From assembly GCF_902830275.1 (NCBI RefSeq), contig NZ_CADESW010000005.1, positions 124,001 to 188,000 of the forward strand: 64,000 nt of DNA, written 5' to 3'. Source of the stretch: Burkholderia stagnalis (GTDB taxonomy: Bacteria > Pseudomonadota > Gammaproteobacteria > Burkholderiales > Burkholderiaceae). A program made the position numbers and the translations under genes. Below are positions 18,108-26,060 of the stretch, piece by piece. Position 1 is the stretch's first letter. Every line of letters begins with the position of its first letter. The notes under the pieces are model-generated. The model saw nothing but the letters and a program-made list of their open reading frames with translations, did no database searches and had not been told where the DNA came from.

Positions 18108-18623
18108 TTAACCGCCGTGCACGCCAATCACATGCTCGAATACGTTCCAGCCACCCTCGACGTGGGTTTTCATGATCCCGTTGCGGTGTAGTGACGCATT
18201 CAGGGCCGCGGTCTGTGCGATGCCCCGACGGGCGAAGTCGGCGAGAGGATGCGCTGCCATTGCATTTTGCGGGATCGTCTGATCGCTGGCCTTGGCCTTG
18301 TCTCGCTCGAAGTCGCAGAGTTCCGTCGTCGTGTCGGCGGTGACCGGCTTTTGACGCAAGGCAATCGCCTTGGGATCGCTGTGCGCGGCGTCGACCAGCG
18401 CGGGTGACGCGCCGGGGCCCATCTGGAACAACGCGGCCGCCGTATTCTGCATCTCGCCGATGGTGCCTTTCGCAGCGAACGGCATGAGATTCTGCAGTGG
18501 CCCGCGCGTGTTCATGCTGGACGAGCGAGTCTGGTTTTGTGCGCTGTTGTCGCTCGGCCCGGGTGACGATGAATGGTCGATCGGTGCGCTGGTCGAGGTA
18601 TTGCCAATCTTCGGAGTGGACAT
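18108..18623 (-). CDS. hypothetical protein with Ser/Thr-rich N-terminus
   Basis: A 171-residue protein with AGAGGA correctly spaced before its ATG. I do not recognise a family. Residues 1-40 are rich in Ser, Thr, Pro and Asn and poor in hydrophobics, without a Sec signal or membrane segment; the rest is mixed polar and likely helical, with one cysteine. A disordered polar N-terminus of this kind is seen in type III secreted effectors, but no secretion gene or clear regulatory box is nearby, so this is only a possibility. It stands alone between a response regulator and a small plus-strand gene. Confidence 0.65.
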   Translation of the reverse strand: MSTPKIGNTSTSAPIDHSSSPGPSDNSAQNQTRSSSMNTRGPLQNLMPFAAKGTIGEMQNTAAALFQMGPGASPALVDAAHSDPKAIALRQKPVTADTTTELCDFERDKAKASDQTIPQNAMAAHPLADFARRGIAQTAALNASLHRNGIMKTHVEGGWNVFEHVIGVHGG

Positions 18624-18811
18624 GTTTTCCTCTGGAGTCGTTCCGTCGTCGCGGCGCGACGAAGCGGAATCGACAGTCTTCTGAAAACGAATGAAAAAGC
18701 GCGATGCAGATTGGAAGGTATGTCGTGGGGGGCGAAGGAAGTCAAATCGGTTCGCCCAGGCAAGGCCGGCCTGCTAGACTGGAAATTCCCCTGCAAACCA
18801 CGGAGGGAGAC

Positions 18812-19003
18812 ATGACCACCATCTATGTCGTGAAGACCGGCGAGCATTTCCTCTGCCTCGCCGAGGACGGCGACATCGGCATCGCGCCGGCGATCGAAGA
18901 TGCCATGTCCTTTCTTTCGTATGAGGAAGCAAAAAAAACGGCGAACCTGCATGCCGACACCGGATACGAAATCGTGGCCGTCAACCTTGAACGTGTGCGC
19001 TGA
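18812..19003 (+). CDS. small hypothetical protein, 63 residues
   Basis: The ATG is preceded by a strong GGAGGGAG site. The 63-residue product begins MTTIYVVKTGEHFLCL, is acidic in the middle and contains a DAMSFLSYEEAKKTANL helix. It has no signal peptide or membrane segment and I recognise no family. GC content is lower than in the neighbours. It reads in the plus direction and converges on the RidA-like gene with 16 bases between. Confidence 0.65.
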   Translation: MTTIYVVKTGEHFLCLAEDGDIGIAPAIEDAMSFLSYEEAKKTANLHADTGYEIVAVNLERVR

Positions 19004-19019
19004 GCGCCTGCATTACCGG

Positions 19020-19499
19020 CTAATCCACGATGGCTTCGCAATCGATTTCCAGCAGGAAGTCCGGATTGGGCAATGAAGCCACGATCGCCGTGGTGCGGGC
19101 CGGATATTTCCCCGGCGCGAAATGCGTCGCGTAGATGCGGTTCATCTCCTTGAAATCCTCACGCCGCACGAGCAGGACGGTCACCTTGACGACACGATCC
19201 CAGCCTACGCCCGCGGCCTTCAACACCCCGCCGATGTTCTCCATCACCTGATTCATCTGCGCGGTGAAGTCGTTGGCGGCGACCTTCCCGTTCTTGTCCA
19301 GGGCCGGGGTGCCGGCGACGAACAGGAGATGGCCGGCTTTGACGGCCGGCGAGTACGGCACGGGGTTGACGAACTGTCCGCCGGGACGGATGTATTCGAT
19401 CGACGGACGGGCATCGGCTGCCGGCTGCTGAGCCTTTGCGCCGCCGCCGAACATCAGGCCGGAAATCACCAGGCCGCAGGCAATGAGATGAGTAAGCAT
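19020..19499 (-). CDS. exported RidA (YjgF/YER057c) family protein
   Basis: A 159-residue protein. The start at 19499 is fixed by an ideal AAGGAGGT site. Residues 1-24 form a signal peptide (hydrophobic core IACGLVISGLMF, then AKAQ), so the product should be periplasmic. The RidA fold follows: NPVPYSPAVKAGHLLFVAGTP, MENIGGVLKAAG, and PARTTAIVASLPNPDFLLEI, where the arginine of the ARTT motif is the conserved enamine/imine ligand-binding residue. Cytoplasmic RidA hydrolyses reactive enamines; the role of an exported version is unclear. Confidence 0.88.
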   Translation of the reverse strand: MLTHLIACGLVISGLMFGGGAKAQQPAADARPSIEYIRPGGQFVNPVPYSPAVKAGHLLFVAGTPALDKNGKVAANDFTAQMNQVMENIGGVLKAAGVGWDRVVKVTVLLVRREDFKEMNRIYATHFAPGKYPARTTAIVASLPNPDFLLEIDCEAIVD

Positions 19500-19688
19500 C
19501 ACACCTCCTTGATTCATCAAGTTGCACGATGTGTCGACACGGCAACCATGATGTCGCCGACCGCGTCGGAGCGGATTAGCCTCGACGTGGCGCTTGCGTG
19601 AAGCGACTCGCACGATCGGGGCGTACCGTGCGACCCGATCGCGTGATGGGTTTCATCGCGGCCGGGATCGCGGGCCTGCCACGCGCGC

Positions 19689-20246
19689 CTACTTCTGAAA
19701 CGTCCCGAGCAATTCGGCATGCGCCACCACATGCCCTTGCATCGCCTTCTCCAGCGCGGCCTTGGTCGGCTTGTGGAGATCGGGCAGCACCGTATCGAGC
19801 GCATACAGCTTGTGGAAATAGCGGTGGCGGCCAATAGGCGGGCAGGGGCCGCCATATGCGGCGTGCCGGAAGTCGTTGGTGCCTTCGAGCGTGCCCGCCG
19901 GCAGCGCGCTTCCGGTGAGCGCCTCCTGCAGCCCGGGCGCCGCGGGCGGGATGTTGTACAGCACCCAGTGGACCCATGTCGTTTGCGGCGCGGCCGGGTC
20001 CGGCGCGTCAGGGTCGTCGACGATCAGCGCGAGGCTCTTTGCGTTGGCGGGCACCCCGGACCACGCGAGCGGCGGCGACACGTCCGCGCCCATGCAGGTA
20101 TGGCGGCGGGGAATCTCGCCCCCTTCGCGAAAGGCCGGCGAAGTCAGGGTCAAGGTCATGGCGTGCTCCTCGGCGACGCTCTGCGCCGCCAATCCGGCGG
20201 CGCAGCAGATCAGCGGAATCAGAAGGCATGCCGCGCGGCAGCGCAT
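19689..20246 (-). CDS. exported YbhB/YbcL (PEBP-like) family protein
   Basis: A 185-residue protein with a likely signal peptide over residues 1-29 (core LLIPLICCAAGLAA). The phosphatidylethanolamine-binding-protein fold follows, with SLALIVDDPDAPDP, TWVHWVLYNIPP and the GPCPPIGRHRY loop that shapes the ligand pocket. The family binds small anions or phospho-ligands; its function in bacteria is poorly defined. An in-frame later Met (AMTLTL) would give a cytoplasmic form; the GGAG before 20246 favours the exported one. It is on the same strand as, and upstream of, the RidA-like gene. Confidence 0.87.
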   Translation of the reverse strand: MRCRAACLLIPLICCAAGLAAQSVAEEHAMTLTLTSPAFREGGEIPRRHTCMGADVSPPLAWSGVPANAKSLALIVDDPDAPDPAAPQTTWVHWVLYNIPPAAPGLQEALTGSALPAGTLEGTNDFRHAAYGGPCPPIGRHRYFHKLYALDTVLPDLHKPTKAALEKAMQGHVVAHAELLGTFQK

Positions 20247-20591
20247 CGCAGGTGCTCCATCGGTTTGCCCTGCGACGATCGCCACGCGCGAGGGCGCGCC
20301 GGTCATTCGCGCGATCTCGATCGCCGACCGGCGTCGGGCGAGGCGTCGCGGCATCGGTCGGGCATGTAGAAAAGCTAGTGCAGGCCGCGGCCAAATTCAA
20401 CACGCGGCGGGCGGATGTTACTCGTCGGACAAATCGGCAAGCCAGCGGTGCGTCAGCCGGTTTTTGCCGCAAGGAAGCCGTTGGCCGATTGCTTGTCGCG
20501 GCGCGGGGTCGAATTCACGACGCGGAAAAGCCGGGGCGCATCACCCCGGCCAGAATTGCTTTCGCCGATTCCAGGCACCGAGACTGCCCAT

Positions 20592-20960
20592 CTATATGCG
20601 CTCGACGGACAACAAACTGCATCTTCCCGGGTAGGCGGTGTAAACGGGATCGTCGGTTATCCAAAGACGAACCTGTTGATTGGCATTCTTCGCATCGCGC
20701 AGCAGTGACAGCATGCTCCTGTCGGCATCGATGGTCCTGAGTGTGGTGACGTAATGGATATCGCAATTCACGGCGCCGGAAAGTTGAAGGCCGGCGGGCA
20801 CGTAAATCTCCATGTTCCCCGGAGCCACGTGCCCGCCAAATGCGCCGCCGAGAACCGCGATACTGCCCAGGCTGACCGGCTGGGTATGGATCATGCCGGG
20901 GAAGGCGGCAGTCGAGATGCACAGGAGCCCGATGCCGAGCGTGGATTTCAGAATGTTCAT
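20592..20960 (-). CDS. small exported protein of unknown function
   Basis: A 122-residue protein with AAAGG before the ATG at 20960. A signal peptide covers about 1-22 (STLGIGLLCISTAAF). The mature part has two cysteines, in AVNCDIHYV and PGRCSLL, likely joined by a disulfide. Beta-rich segments (MEIYVPAGLQLSG, QQVRLWITDDPVY) are split by a helix with RSMLSLLRDAKNANQ. The size and pattern suggest a small secreted beta-barrel-like or OB-fold domain, but I do not recognise a named family. It is divergent from the M23 peptidase gene. Confidence 0.75.
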   Translation of the reverse strand: MNILKSTLGIGLLCISTAAFPGMIHTQPVSLGSIAVLGGAFGGHVAPGNMEIYVPAGLQLSGAVNCDIHYVTTLRTIDADRSMLSLLRDAKNANQQVRLWITDDPVYTAYPGRCSLLSVERI

Positions 20961-21263
20961 ATTCACACCTTTATAGGTATGTATTGCATGGGTGGAAATA
21001 CATGACTGGGGTGTGCTCGATAAAACCGAGTTGAATCATAGGAAATCCATCGAAGCCCGCAAGGTGATTTCGGATCGTTCGACTCCGGTTTCCGGAGCGG
21101 TCGAATCGCCTTGAAATTATCGCGTCAAGAATTTCAGCTAGTGCGTCCTATTTAAAAACGCATCCAGAGATATTGCATTTTCCTTGCAATGACTGGCGAA
21201 TGATGTAGGCTTGATGCCGCTGTCATGGCTTTCGTGCAAACCCTTTTCGCGGTGCATTTAACT
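20961..21263. promoter_or_regulatory. AT-rich divergent intergenic region with a hairpin
   Basis: This 303-base gap separates the small exported protein (minus) and the M23 peptidase (plus) and is clearly richer in A/T than its surroundings. It contains a hairpin at 21078-21105: TTCGA-CTCCGG, loop TTT, CCGGAG, a CGG bulge, TCGAA. No T tract follows, so a protein-binding site or RNA structure is as likely as a terminator. Nothing else recognisable is seen. Confidence 0.4.
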
Positions 21264-22490
21264 ATGCGCAATTCACCAGGCCGTTCTGCATCAAATTCGA
21301 TTCAATACCTGATTGGAATTCTGCTGATTGCAGCCGGCTTTGGCGAAGTCGTCCATGCGGCGCCAATCGAGACGTCGTTGCAACGCGCGATCGAGCAGGC
21401 GCTCGACTCTCGATCGGGCAGGGCGCTGACACTGCCGGCCCGGTCGGACAGCAACCTGGTCGAGGCAATCAAAACCGACGACGTTTCCGGATGGGTATTT
21501 GGCACTGCGACGCAAATCATGAACGAAGGCGAATCCGCCGATCCCGTCACGAAGCTGTTCCTTGCGCGCAACGTGAATGGCCGATGGATCACGGGCGTCG
21601 AGGGCAGCAGCCAGTTTGCGGCATTGCTCGACGCGGCGCCGCCCACGCTGCTCGCTGCCGAGGAACGGAAAAATCTGGCGGTGAAACGCGCACTTGCACC
21701 ACGGTCGGCGGCATTGCCGCAACCGGGCCTTGCGTTGCCGTGGGAGCTGAATGCCGGGTGGTATTGGACGGGCGGCGCGCACGGCTGGTCCGGACAAAGC
21801 AGGCCGTACAACTCCCTCGATTTCTCGGGCGGCAACGGCCGCGTGCTGGCGGCGCGAGACGGCTATCTCTACAAGAGCTGCGAGCGCAACGGCAGCGCGA
21901 TCGTGAAGGTGGTTCACGACAATGGCTATGCGACGACCTATTACCACATGGTCCAGCTGACGTCGTTGAACAGCGGCACGCGTGTCCGTCAGGGGGAATA
22001 TCTGGGCAGCGTCGGAAACGGCCTGCCGTGCGGCGGGCAAACGACAGGGCCGCATGTGCACCTGTCACTGAGCAAGGATGGCAACGACGTGTCGGTCAAC
22101 GGCATGACGATCGGCGGCTGGCAGTTTTTCGAGGGCGCCTCGGCGTATGCCGGATACGCCGTTCGCGATCAACGGCGCGTCTCCCCGCAGGCATGGCTGG
22201 TCAATTACGGGGGCGCGGATTCCGGTAACCCGACCACGCCCGTCAGTGCGCGTGTCCAGGCGTCGGGGCAGGTGAATCTGCGCAGCGGGCCTTCATTGTC
22301 GGCGCCGATCGTCGGTTCGCTCGACAATGGACGCACCGTGCAGCTCGCTTGCTATAAATACGGCGACTCCGTAAGTGGCAACTGGGGCGCCACGCGGCTC
22401 TGGTATCGACTCGACTCGAATCAATGGATCTCGGACGGATTCGTCTACACGGGCAGCAACGACCCGGTGGTGCCGGAATGCGTGAATTAG
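21264..22490 (+). CDS. LasA-like M23 metallopeptidase with C-terminal SH3-like domain
   Basis: A 408-residue secreted protein. A signal peptide spans about 1-32 (LIGILLIAAGFGEVVHA). A pro-region of about 120 residues follows, then the M23 domain with zinc ligands His173 (GAHGWSG) and Asp186 (NSLDFSGG), 13 residues apart as in LasA/beta-lytic protease, and the HVH motif at 264-266. Residues 325-400 form an SH3b-type domain (VNLRSGPSLSAPIVGSL). LasA cleaves the glycine cross-bridges of staphylococcal peptidoglycan, so a bacteriolytic or elastolytic role is likely. Start choice between 21225 and 21264 is uncertain; the latter puts the signal peptide at the terminus. Confidence 0.9.
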   Translation: MRNSPGRSASNSIQYLIGILLIAAGFGEVVHAAPIETSLQRAIEQALDSRSGRALTLPARSDSNLVEAIKTDDVSGWVFGTATQIMNEGESADPVTKLFLARNVNGRWITGVEGSSQFAALLDAAPPTLLAAEERKNLAVKRALAPRSAALPQPGLALPWELNAGWYWTGGAHGWSGQSRPYNSLDFSGGNGRVLAARDGYLYKSCERNGSAIVKVVHDNGYATTYYHMVQLTSLNSGTRVRQGEYLGSVGNGLPCGGQTTGPHVHLSLSKDGNDVSVNGMTIGGWQFFEGASAYAGYAVRDQRRVSPQAWLVNYGGADSGNPTTPVSARVQASGQVNLRSGPSLSAPIVGSLDNGRTVQLACYKYGDSVSGNWGATRLWYRLDSNQWISDGFVYTGSNDPVVPECVN

Positions 22491-22505
22491 CGCGGGCGCG
22501 CCGGC

Positions 22506-22546
22506 GCACGCGGGGCCGCCGCATTGCACCGCGCGCGGCCCCGTGC
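22506..22546. terminator. hairpin between convergent genes
   Basis: GCACGCGGGGCCG near 22506 pairs with CGGCCCCGTGC ending at 22546, forming a long GC stem with an 18-base interior. It lies between the M23 peptidase (plus) and the guanidine binding-protein gene (minus) and can end both. Confidence 0.6.
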
Positions 22547-22563
22547 AACGTCGACGCGCGACG

Positions 22564-23592
22564 TCAATGCGCGTCGACGAGCCGCGGATCGATATACGCG
22601 TCGACGTCCTGCGACTGCTTGTACACCGCGTTGCGCACGTTGAACGCGTTCGCGTTGCGGGTCGAGCCGTAGATCGAATCGAGGCCGTCGCCCTTGCGGA
22701 ACGCCTGTTTCGCGGCCGCGGCGTCGAGCAGGTGCGTGCCCTTGAGCAGCGGCAGGTATTGCGCGGGCGCCAGGCCGACCCGCGCGGACATGATCTTCAC
22801 CGCATCGGCCTGCGTCTTCGGGTCATTGATGTACGCCACGCAGCGATACCAGACCTTCACGACCTTGGCCCAGTCGGCCTTGCGGGCGGCGAGGCTCGTC
22901 GGCGTGACGGTGATCGCATCGTAGATCAGGCCCGGCGCGTCCGCCGACGTGAAGATCGCGCGCGCGCCCGGCGCCCGCTTCAGCGCCTCGCCGGCGTTCG
23001 GCTGCCACGCGGCGATCGCCGCGATGTCGGTCGACGCGCCGAGCACCTGCGGCAGCTCGTTGGTTTTCGCGTTGACGAGCGTGACGTCGGCATCCTTCAG
23101 CCCGTGCTTCTGCAGCGCGGTCTCGAGCAGCAGGTGATCGACGAGGCCGAGCTCGACGCCGATCTTCTTGCCCTTCAGGCCCGCCACTGACCGCAGCGGT
23201 GGCTTCGCGATGATCATGTCGTTGCCGGCGGAATAGTCGGTGAGCAGGATCATCACGTTCTTCGCGCCCGCCGCGCCCGTGACGAGCGCATCGCCGTTGG
23301 TCGCCGCGACGGCGTCGAGCTTGCCCGCCGAGAACGCGTCGAGCGACGCCGAGTAATCGAACCACTCGAAATCGACGTCGACGCCGGCTTCCTTGAACCA
23401 GCCCTTGTCGAGCGCGACCTGGAACGCGACCCAGCCGGGCCAGTCGCTGTAGCCGATCTTCAGCGGCGGGGCGGCGTGCGCGGCGGGACTCGCCAGCAGC
23501 GACGCGGCGAGGGCGGCGCTCAGCGCATGACGGACGAAACGGACGGGGCGGGCAGACAACAGACGGCGGAACGGGAGGGCAAGGCGGGTCAT
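22564..23592 (-). CDS. ABC transporter substrate-binding protein, probable guanidine binder
   Basis: A 342-residue periplasmic binding protein of the nitrate/sulfonate/taurine (SsuA/NMT1) family. After a basic N-terminus the signal peptide ends SPAAHA. The mature part starts LKIGYSDWPGWVAFQVAL, followed by VDVDFEWFDYSASLDAF and the KIGVELGLVDHLLL segment. It is preceded by a guanidine-I riboswitch (23720-23842) and is divergent from the guanidine degradation operon, whose last two genes encode the matching permease and ATPase. Ligand assignment to guanidine is inferred from that control. GGAGAAC precedes the ATG. In databases such proteins are often labelled urea-carboxylase-related. Confidence 0.88.
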   Translation of the reverse strand: MTRLALPFRRLLSARPVRFVRHALSAALAASLLASPAAHAAPPLKIGYSDWPGWVAFQVALDKGWFKEAGVDVDFEWFDYSASLDAFSAGKLDAVAATNGDALVTGAAGAKNVMILLTDYSAGNDMIIAKPPLRSVAGLKGKKIGVELGLVDHLLLETALQKHGLKDADVTLVNAKTNELPQVLGASTDIAAIAAWQPNAGEALKRAPGARAIFTSADAPGLIYDAITVTPTSLAARKADWAKVVKVWYRCVAYINDPKTQADAVKIMSARVGLAPAQYLPLLKGTHLLDAAAAKQAFRKGDGLDSIYGSTRNANAFNVRNAVYKQSQDVDAYIDPRLVDAH

Positions 23593-23622
23593 CGTGTTCT
23601 CCAGGAGACCGGTTGAGGGTGC

Positions 23623-23652
23623 GTGGCGGCTCGCGCATGCGCGAGCCGCCAC
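23623..23652. repeat. 30-base perfect palindrome in the binding-protein leader
   Basis: Arms of 15 bases (GTGGCGGCTCGCGCA and its exact reverse complement) meet with no spacer, so the transcript would form a 13-pair stem with a 4-base loop. It lies between the minus-strand riboswitch and the gene start at 23592. No T tract follows. A second adjacent stem (CCGGCCAC with GTGGCCGG) is possible. It may act as a terminator-like part of the expression platform. Confidence 0.6.
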
Positions 23653-23719
23653 GTGGCCGGTTCCTGCGGATGCGGGACGACAAGCCGGCCACGGAGAGGC
23701 GCGACGGCCGCCGCCATCG

Positions 23720-23842
23720 CCTTTTCTCCCGGGCTTTTGTCCCGCCGTGTAGCGCCGTGTTCGACGGTCCGGACGACCGCATGATCACGCGCCGGGCTGC
23801 TCTCGGACCAGACGTTCGAAGAACCGGAACCCTAGCATCCCT
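23720..23842 (-). ncRNA. guanidine-I (ykkC) riboswitch ahead of the binding-protein gene
   Basis: Read on the minus strand, this contains the conserved blocks in order: CTAGGGTTCCG, then CTGGTCCGAGAGC, then ACACGGCGGGACAAAAGCCC and GGGAGA. These match the guanidine-I aptamer, which turns genes on when guanidine binds. The variable arm between the second and third blocks is about 50 bases. The controlled gene starts 128 bases downstream, with a strong palindrome between. Assignment rests on the conserved blocks, not on a model search. Confidence 0.88.
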
Positions 23843-24296
23843 AAGATGCGACGCCGCCGCACCTCTCGGCGTGGGGTTGAGCGAGAAGCATGCCAACCGG
23901 TCGGGGCGGCATCGCGTTGCGGCGGATTCAGCGGCGGCGCGCGGGCCGCTGGAGTTCGATGAAGCGGGCGGAAAACAGCGCGGTGAGCACGCGCCGGAGC
24001 AGGTCGAGCTTGTTCATCGGCAATCGAAGAGGGGTGGAGGATGCCCGTTTCGAGCAATGACCGTGCCATCGCGTGCGGCCCGCGCAACCGCCGGCCGCAT
24101 CGCCCCGCGATGGTGCGCGTCGCGTTCGCGTGGTGCGCGCCGCGCCCAGCGCGTGGGCAAACGGCGCGGCGCGCGCGGTGCGGGATCACGCCGCGCACGC
24201 GGCGCAGCCCCGTCGCTGCGTGCGCGCCGGAACGCTGGCACGCATCTCGCTTGAACGATTGCCGAGAGGTGCGAAGCAATTTGCATCATCTTCAGG

Positions 24297-24460
24297 ATCG
24301 CTAGGGTTCCGGTCGCATCGCGTGCTGCGCGTTGCGACGGCTGGTCCGAGAGCAATCCGGTCTTGCTGCCTTCCTCGCCACGAGGAACCGGCGAGGCTCC
24401 ACGGAGGGATAAAAGCCCGGGAGGTCGCGATGTCGTTCGGTCGCCCTCTCACGCTTTTTT
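24297..24460 (+). ncRNA. guanidine-I (ykkC) riboswitch and terminator ahead of the degradation operon
   Basis: The conserved blocks run CTAGGGTTCCGG (24301), CTGGTCCGAGAGC (24341), then CCACGGAGGGATAAAAGCCC ending with GGGAGG at about 24424. Directly after, GAGG-TC-GCGA (24421-24430) can pair with TCGC-CCTC (24441-24448), followed by a run of six T at 24455-24460. That terminator stem uses the aptamer's last conserved bases, so ligand binding should block it and allow transcription, as is known for this class. It leads into the DUF1989 and carboxylase genes at 24486. Confidence 0.9.
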
Positions 24461-24485
24461 CCCGCAACCGATCCGAGGAGCCGCC

Positions 24486-25241
24486 ATGTCGCCGAGCCCC
24501 CAAGCCTTGCTTGCCCCGCTGCCGCACGTCGTGTGGGAGACGGTCATTCCCGCCGGAACCCACTGGTCCGGCATTCTGCGTCGCGGCCTCGCGCTGCGCG
24601 TCGTCGACGTCGACGGCGGCGCGAATGTGTCCGCGGTGTTCCATCGCCACGAAGATCCGCTCGAACGCTACAACATGGCCGACACGCTGAAGGCGCAGCA
24701 CACCGCGCACCTGACGCGCGGCCATGCGCTGTATACGGACATGGGCCGCGTGATCGCGTCGATCACCGCCGATACGCTCGGCTGGCACGACCCGCTCGGC
24801 GGCGTCGGCGATGCGCGGCTGTTCGCGCGCAAGTACCGCGCGTCGTCCTACCAGGCCGATCGCAACGCGATGATCCGCAACGGCCGCGACAGCCTCGTGC
24901 TCGAACTCGCGAAATACGGGCTGTCCGCACGCGACCTCGCCGCGAACGTCAACTTCTTCAGCAAGGTCGCACCGCGCGACGACGGCGCGCTCGATTTCGT
25001 CGCCGGCCATTCGCCGGCCGGCAGCGCGTTCGACCTGCGCTTCGAGATGAACACGCTCGCCGCGTTCTCGACCGCGCCGCATCCGCTCGATCCCGATCCC
25101 GACTATGCGCCGAAGCCGGTGAAGCTGATCGCGTATCGCGCGTATCCGGCCGACGCCGCCGCGCCCGCCGACGATCCGTGCCGCCGCGCGTGTGCGGAGA
25201 ACGTGCGCGGCTTCATCAACACCGACCGCCTGTTCGCGTGA
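24486..25241 (+). CDS. DUF1989 protein, urea carboxylase-associated protein 2 (carboxyguanidine deiminase subunit)
   Basis: A 251-residue cytoplasmic protein of the DUF1989 (urea carboxylase-associated) family, with GAGGAG ahead of the ATG. Conserved elements include [39 protein letters not shown] (both broken by family pattern), the GWHDPLGG metal-binding-like motif, and NVNFFSKV with a C-terminal CAENVRGF. In guanidine users, two DUF1989 proteins form carboxyguanidine deiminase (CgdAB), which converts N-carboxyguanidine to allophanate. This gene directly follows a guanidine riboswitch, which supports that role over urea metabolism. I leave the A/B letter open. Confidence 0.9.
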   Translation: MSPSPQALLAPLPHVVWETVIPAGTHWSGILRRGLALRVVDVDGGANVSAVFHRHEDPLERYNMADTLKAQHTAHLTRGHALYTDMGRVIASITADTLGWHDPLGGVGDARLFARKYRASSYQADRNAMIRNGRDSLVLELAKYGLSARDLAANVNFFSKVAPRDDGALDFVAGHSPAGSAFDLRFEMNTLAAFSTAPHPLDPDPDYAPKPVKLIAYRAYPADAAAPADDPCRRACAENVRGFINTDRLFA

Positions 25242-25252
25242 GGAGCCCCGAC

Positions 25253-25909
25253 ATGCCGATCATCGAAAGCCGCCTCGACCCGCGGCACGCGATCTACGAC
25301 ACCACGCTGAACGCCGGCGAACCGTGGCTGCACGACGTGAAGCGCGGGCAGGTGCTGCGCATCCTCGACCTCGAAGGCAACCAGGCGGTCGACACGCTGT
25401 TCTACCGCACCGATGCGCCGGACGAGCGCTACAGCGCGCAGGACACGATCCGCGAGCAGCGCAACCTGTACCTGAGCGCGGGCAGCGTGCTGCTGTCCAG
25501 TCTCGGCAACCCGATGGTGACGATCGTCGCGGATACCTGCGGCCGCCACGACACGCTCGGCGGCGCATGCGCGGCCGAGAGCAACACGGTGCGCTACGCG
25601 CTCGACAAACGCCACATGCACAACTGCCGCGACAGCTTCCTCCACGCGATCGCGCAGTGCGCGTGCGGAGCCGGCGCGCGGCTGACCAAGCGCGACCTCG
25701 TCGGCAACGTCAACTTCTTCATGAACGTGCCCGTCACGCCGCTCGGCCAGCTCACGTTCGAGGACGGCATATCCGCGCCGGGCAAGTACGTCGAGATGCG
25801 CGCGGAGATGGATGTCACGGTGCTGATCTCGAACTGCCCGCAGCTCAACAACCCGTGCAACGGCTACAACCCGACGCCGGTGCGGCTCACGATCTGGGAG
25901 GCGGAATGA
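25253..25909 (+). CDS. DUF1989 protein, urea carboxylase-associated protein 1 (carboxyguanidine deiminase subunit)
   Basis: A 218-residue paralogue of the preceding protein, beginning 11 bases after it with AGGAGC as ribosome site. It has [17 protein letters not shown], the metal-like [24 protein letters not shown] and [11 protein letters not shown], and ends [20 protein letters not shown]. Several cysteines and histidines are consistent with a metal-dependent deiminase site. It is expected to form the heteromeric carboxyguanidine deiminase with the 24486 product, acting between the carboxylase and allophanate hydrolase steps. Confidence 0.9.
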   Translation: MPIIESRLDPRHAIYDTTLNAGEPWLHDVKRGQVLRILDLEGNQAVDTLFYRTDAPDERYSAQDTIREQRNLYLSAGSVLLSSLGNPMVTIVADTCGRHDTLGGACAAESNTVRYALDKRHMHNCRDSFLHAIAQCACGAGARLTKRDLVGNVNFFMNVPVTPLGQLTFEDGISAPGKYVEMRAEMDVTVLISNCPQLNNPCNGYNPTPVRLTIWEAE

Positions 25910-25922
25910 ACGGCCCCCGCGC

Positions 25923-26060
25923 TCACTATCGTTCGCTGCCCCCCGAGGGGGCGGTTGCCGTCCACGGCCGGCTTTGCGAAGCCGGCCGGCTGCGCGGGCG
26001 CGGAGCGGTGTTCCGCGAACTCCCCGCTACGCCCTTTGGCGCGGCCCGTCGGGAGGCAAC
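25923..26060. repeat. structured intergenic element with two perfect hairpins
   Basis: This fills the 151-base gap inside an otherwise tightly packed operon. Hairpin one is GCCCCC, loop CGA, GGGGGC (25938-25952). Hairpin two is GGCCGGCTT, loop TGCG, AAGCCGGCC (25966-25987). The flanking ACTATCGTTCGCTGCC and GGCGCGGCCCGTCGGGAGG segments resemble a dispersed extragenic element I associate with Burkholderiales genomes (from memory, unchecked). The last bases also supply the GGGAGG ribosome site of the carboxylase. Confidence 0.6.
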
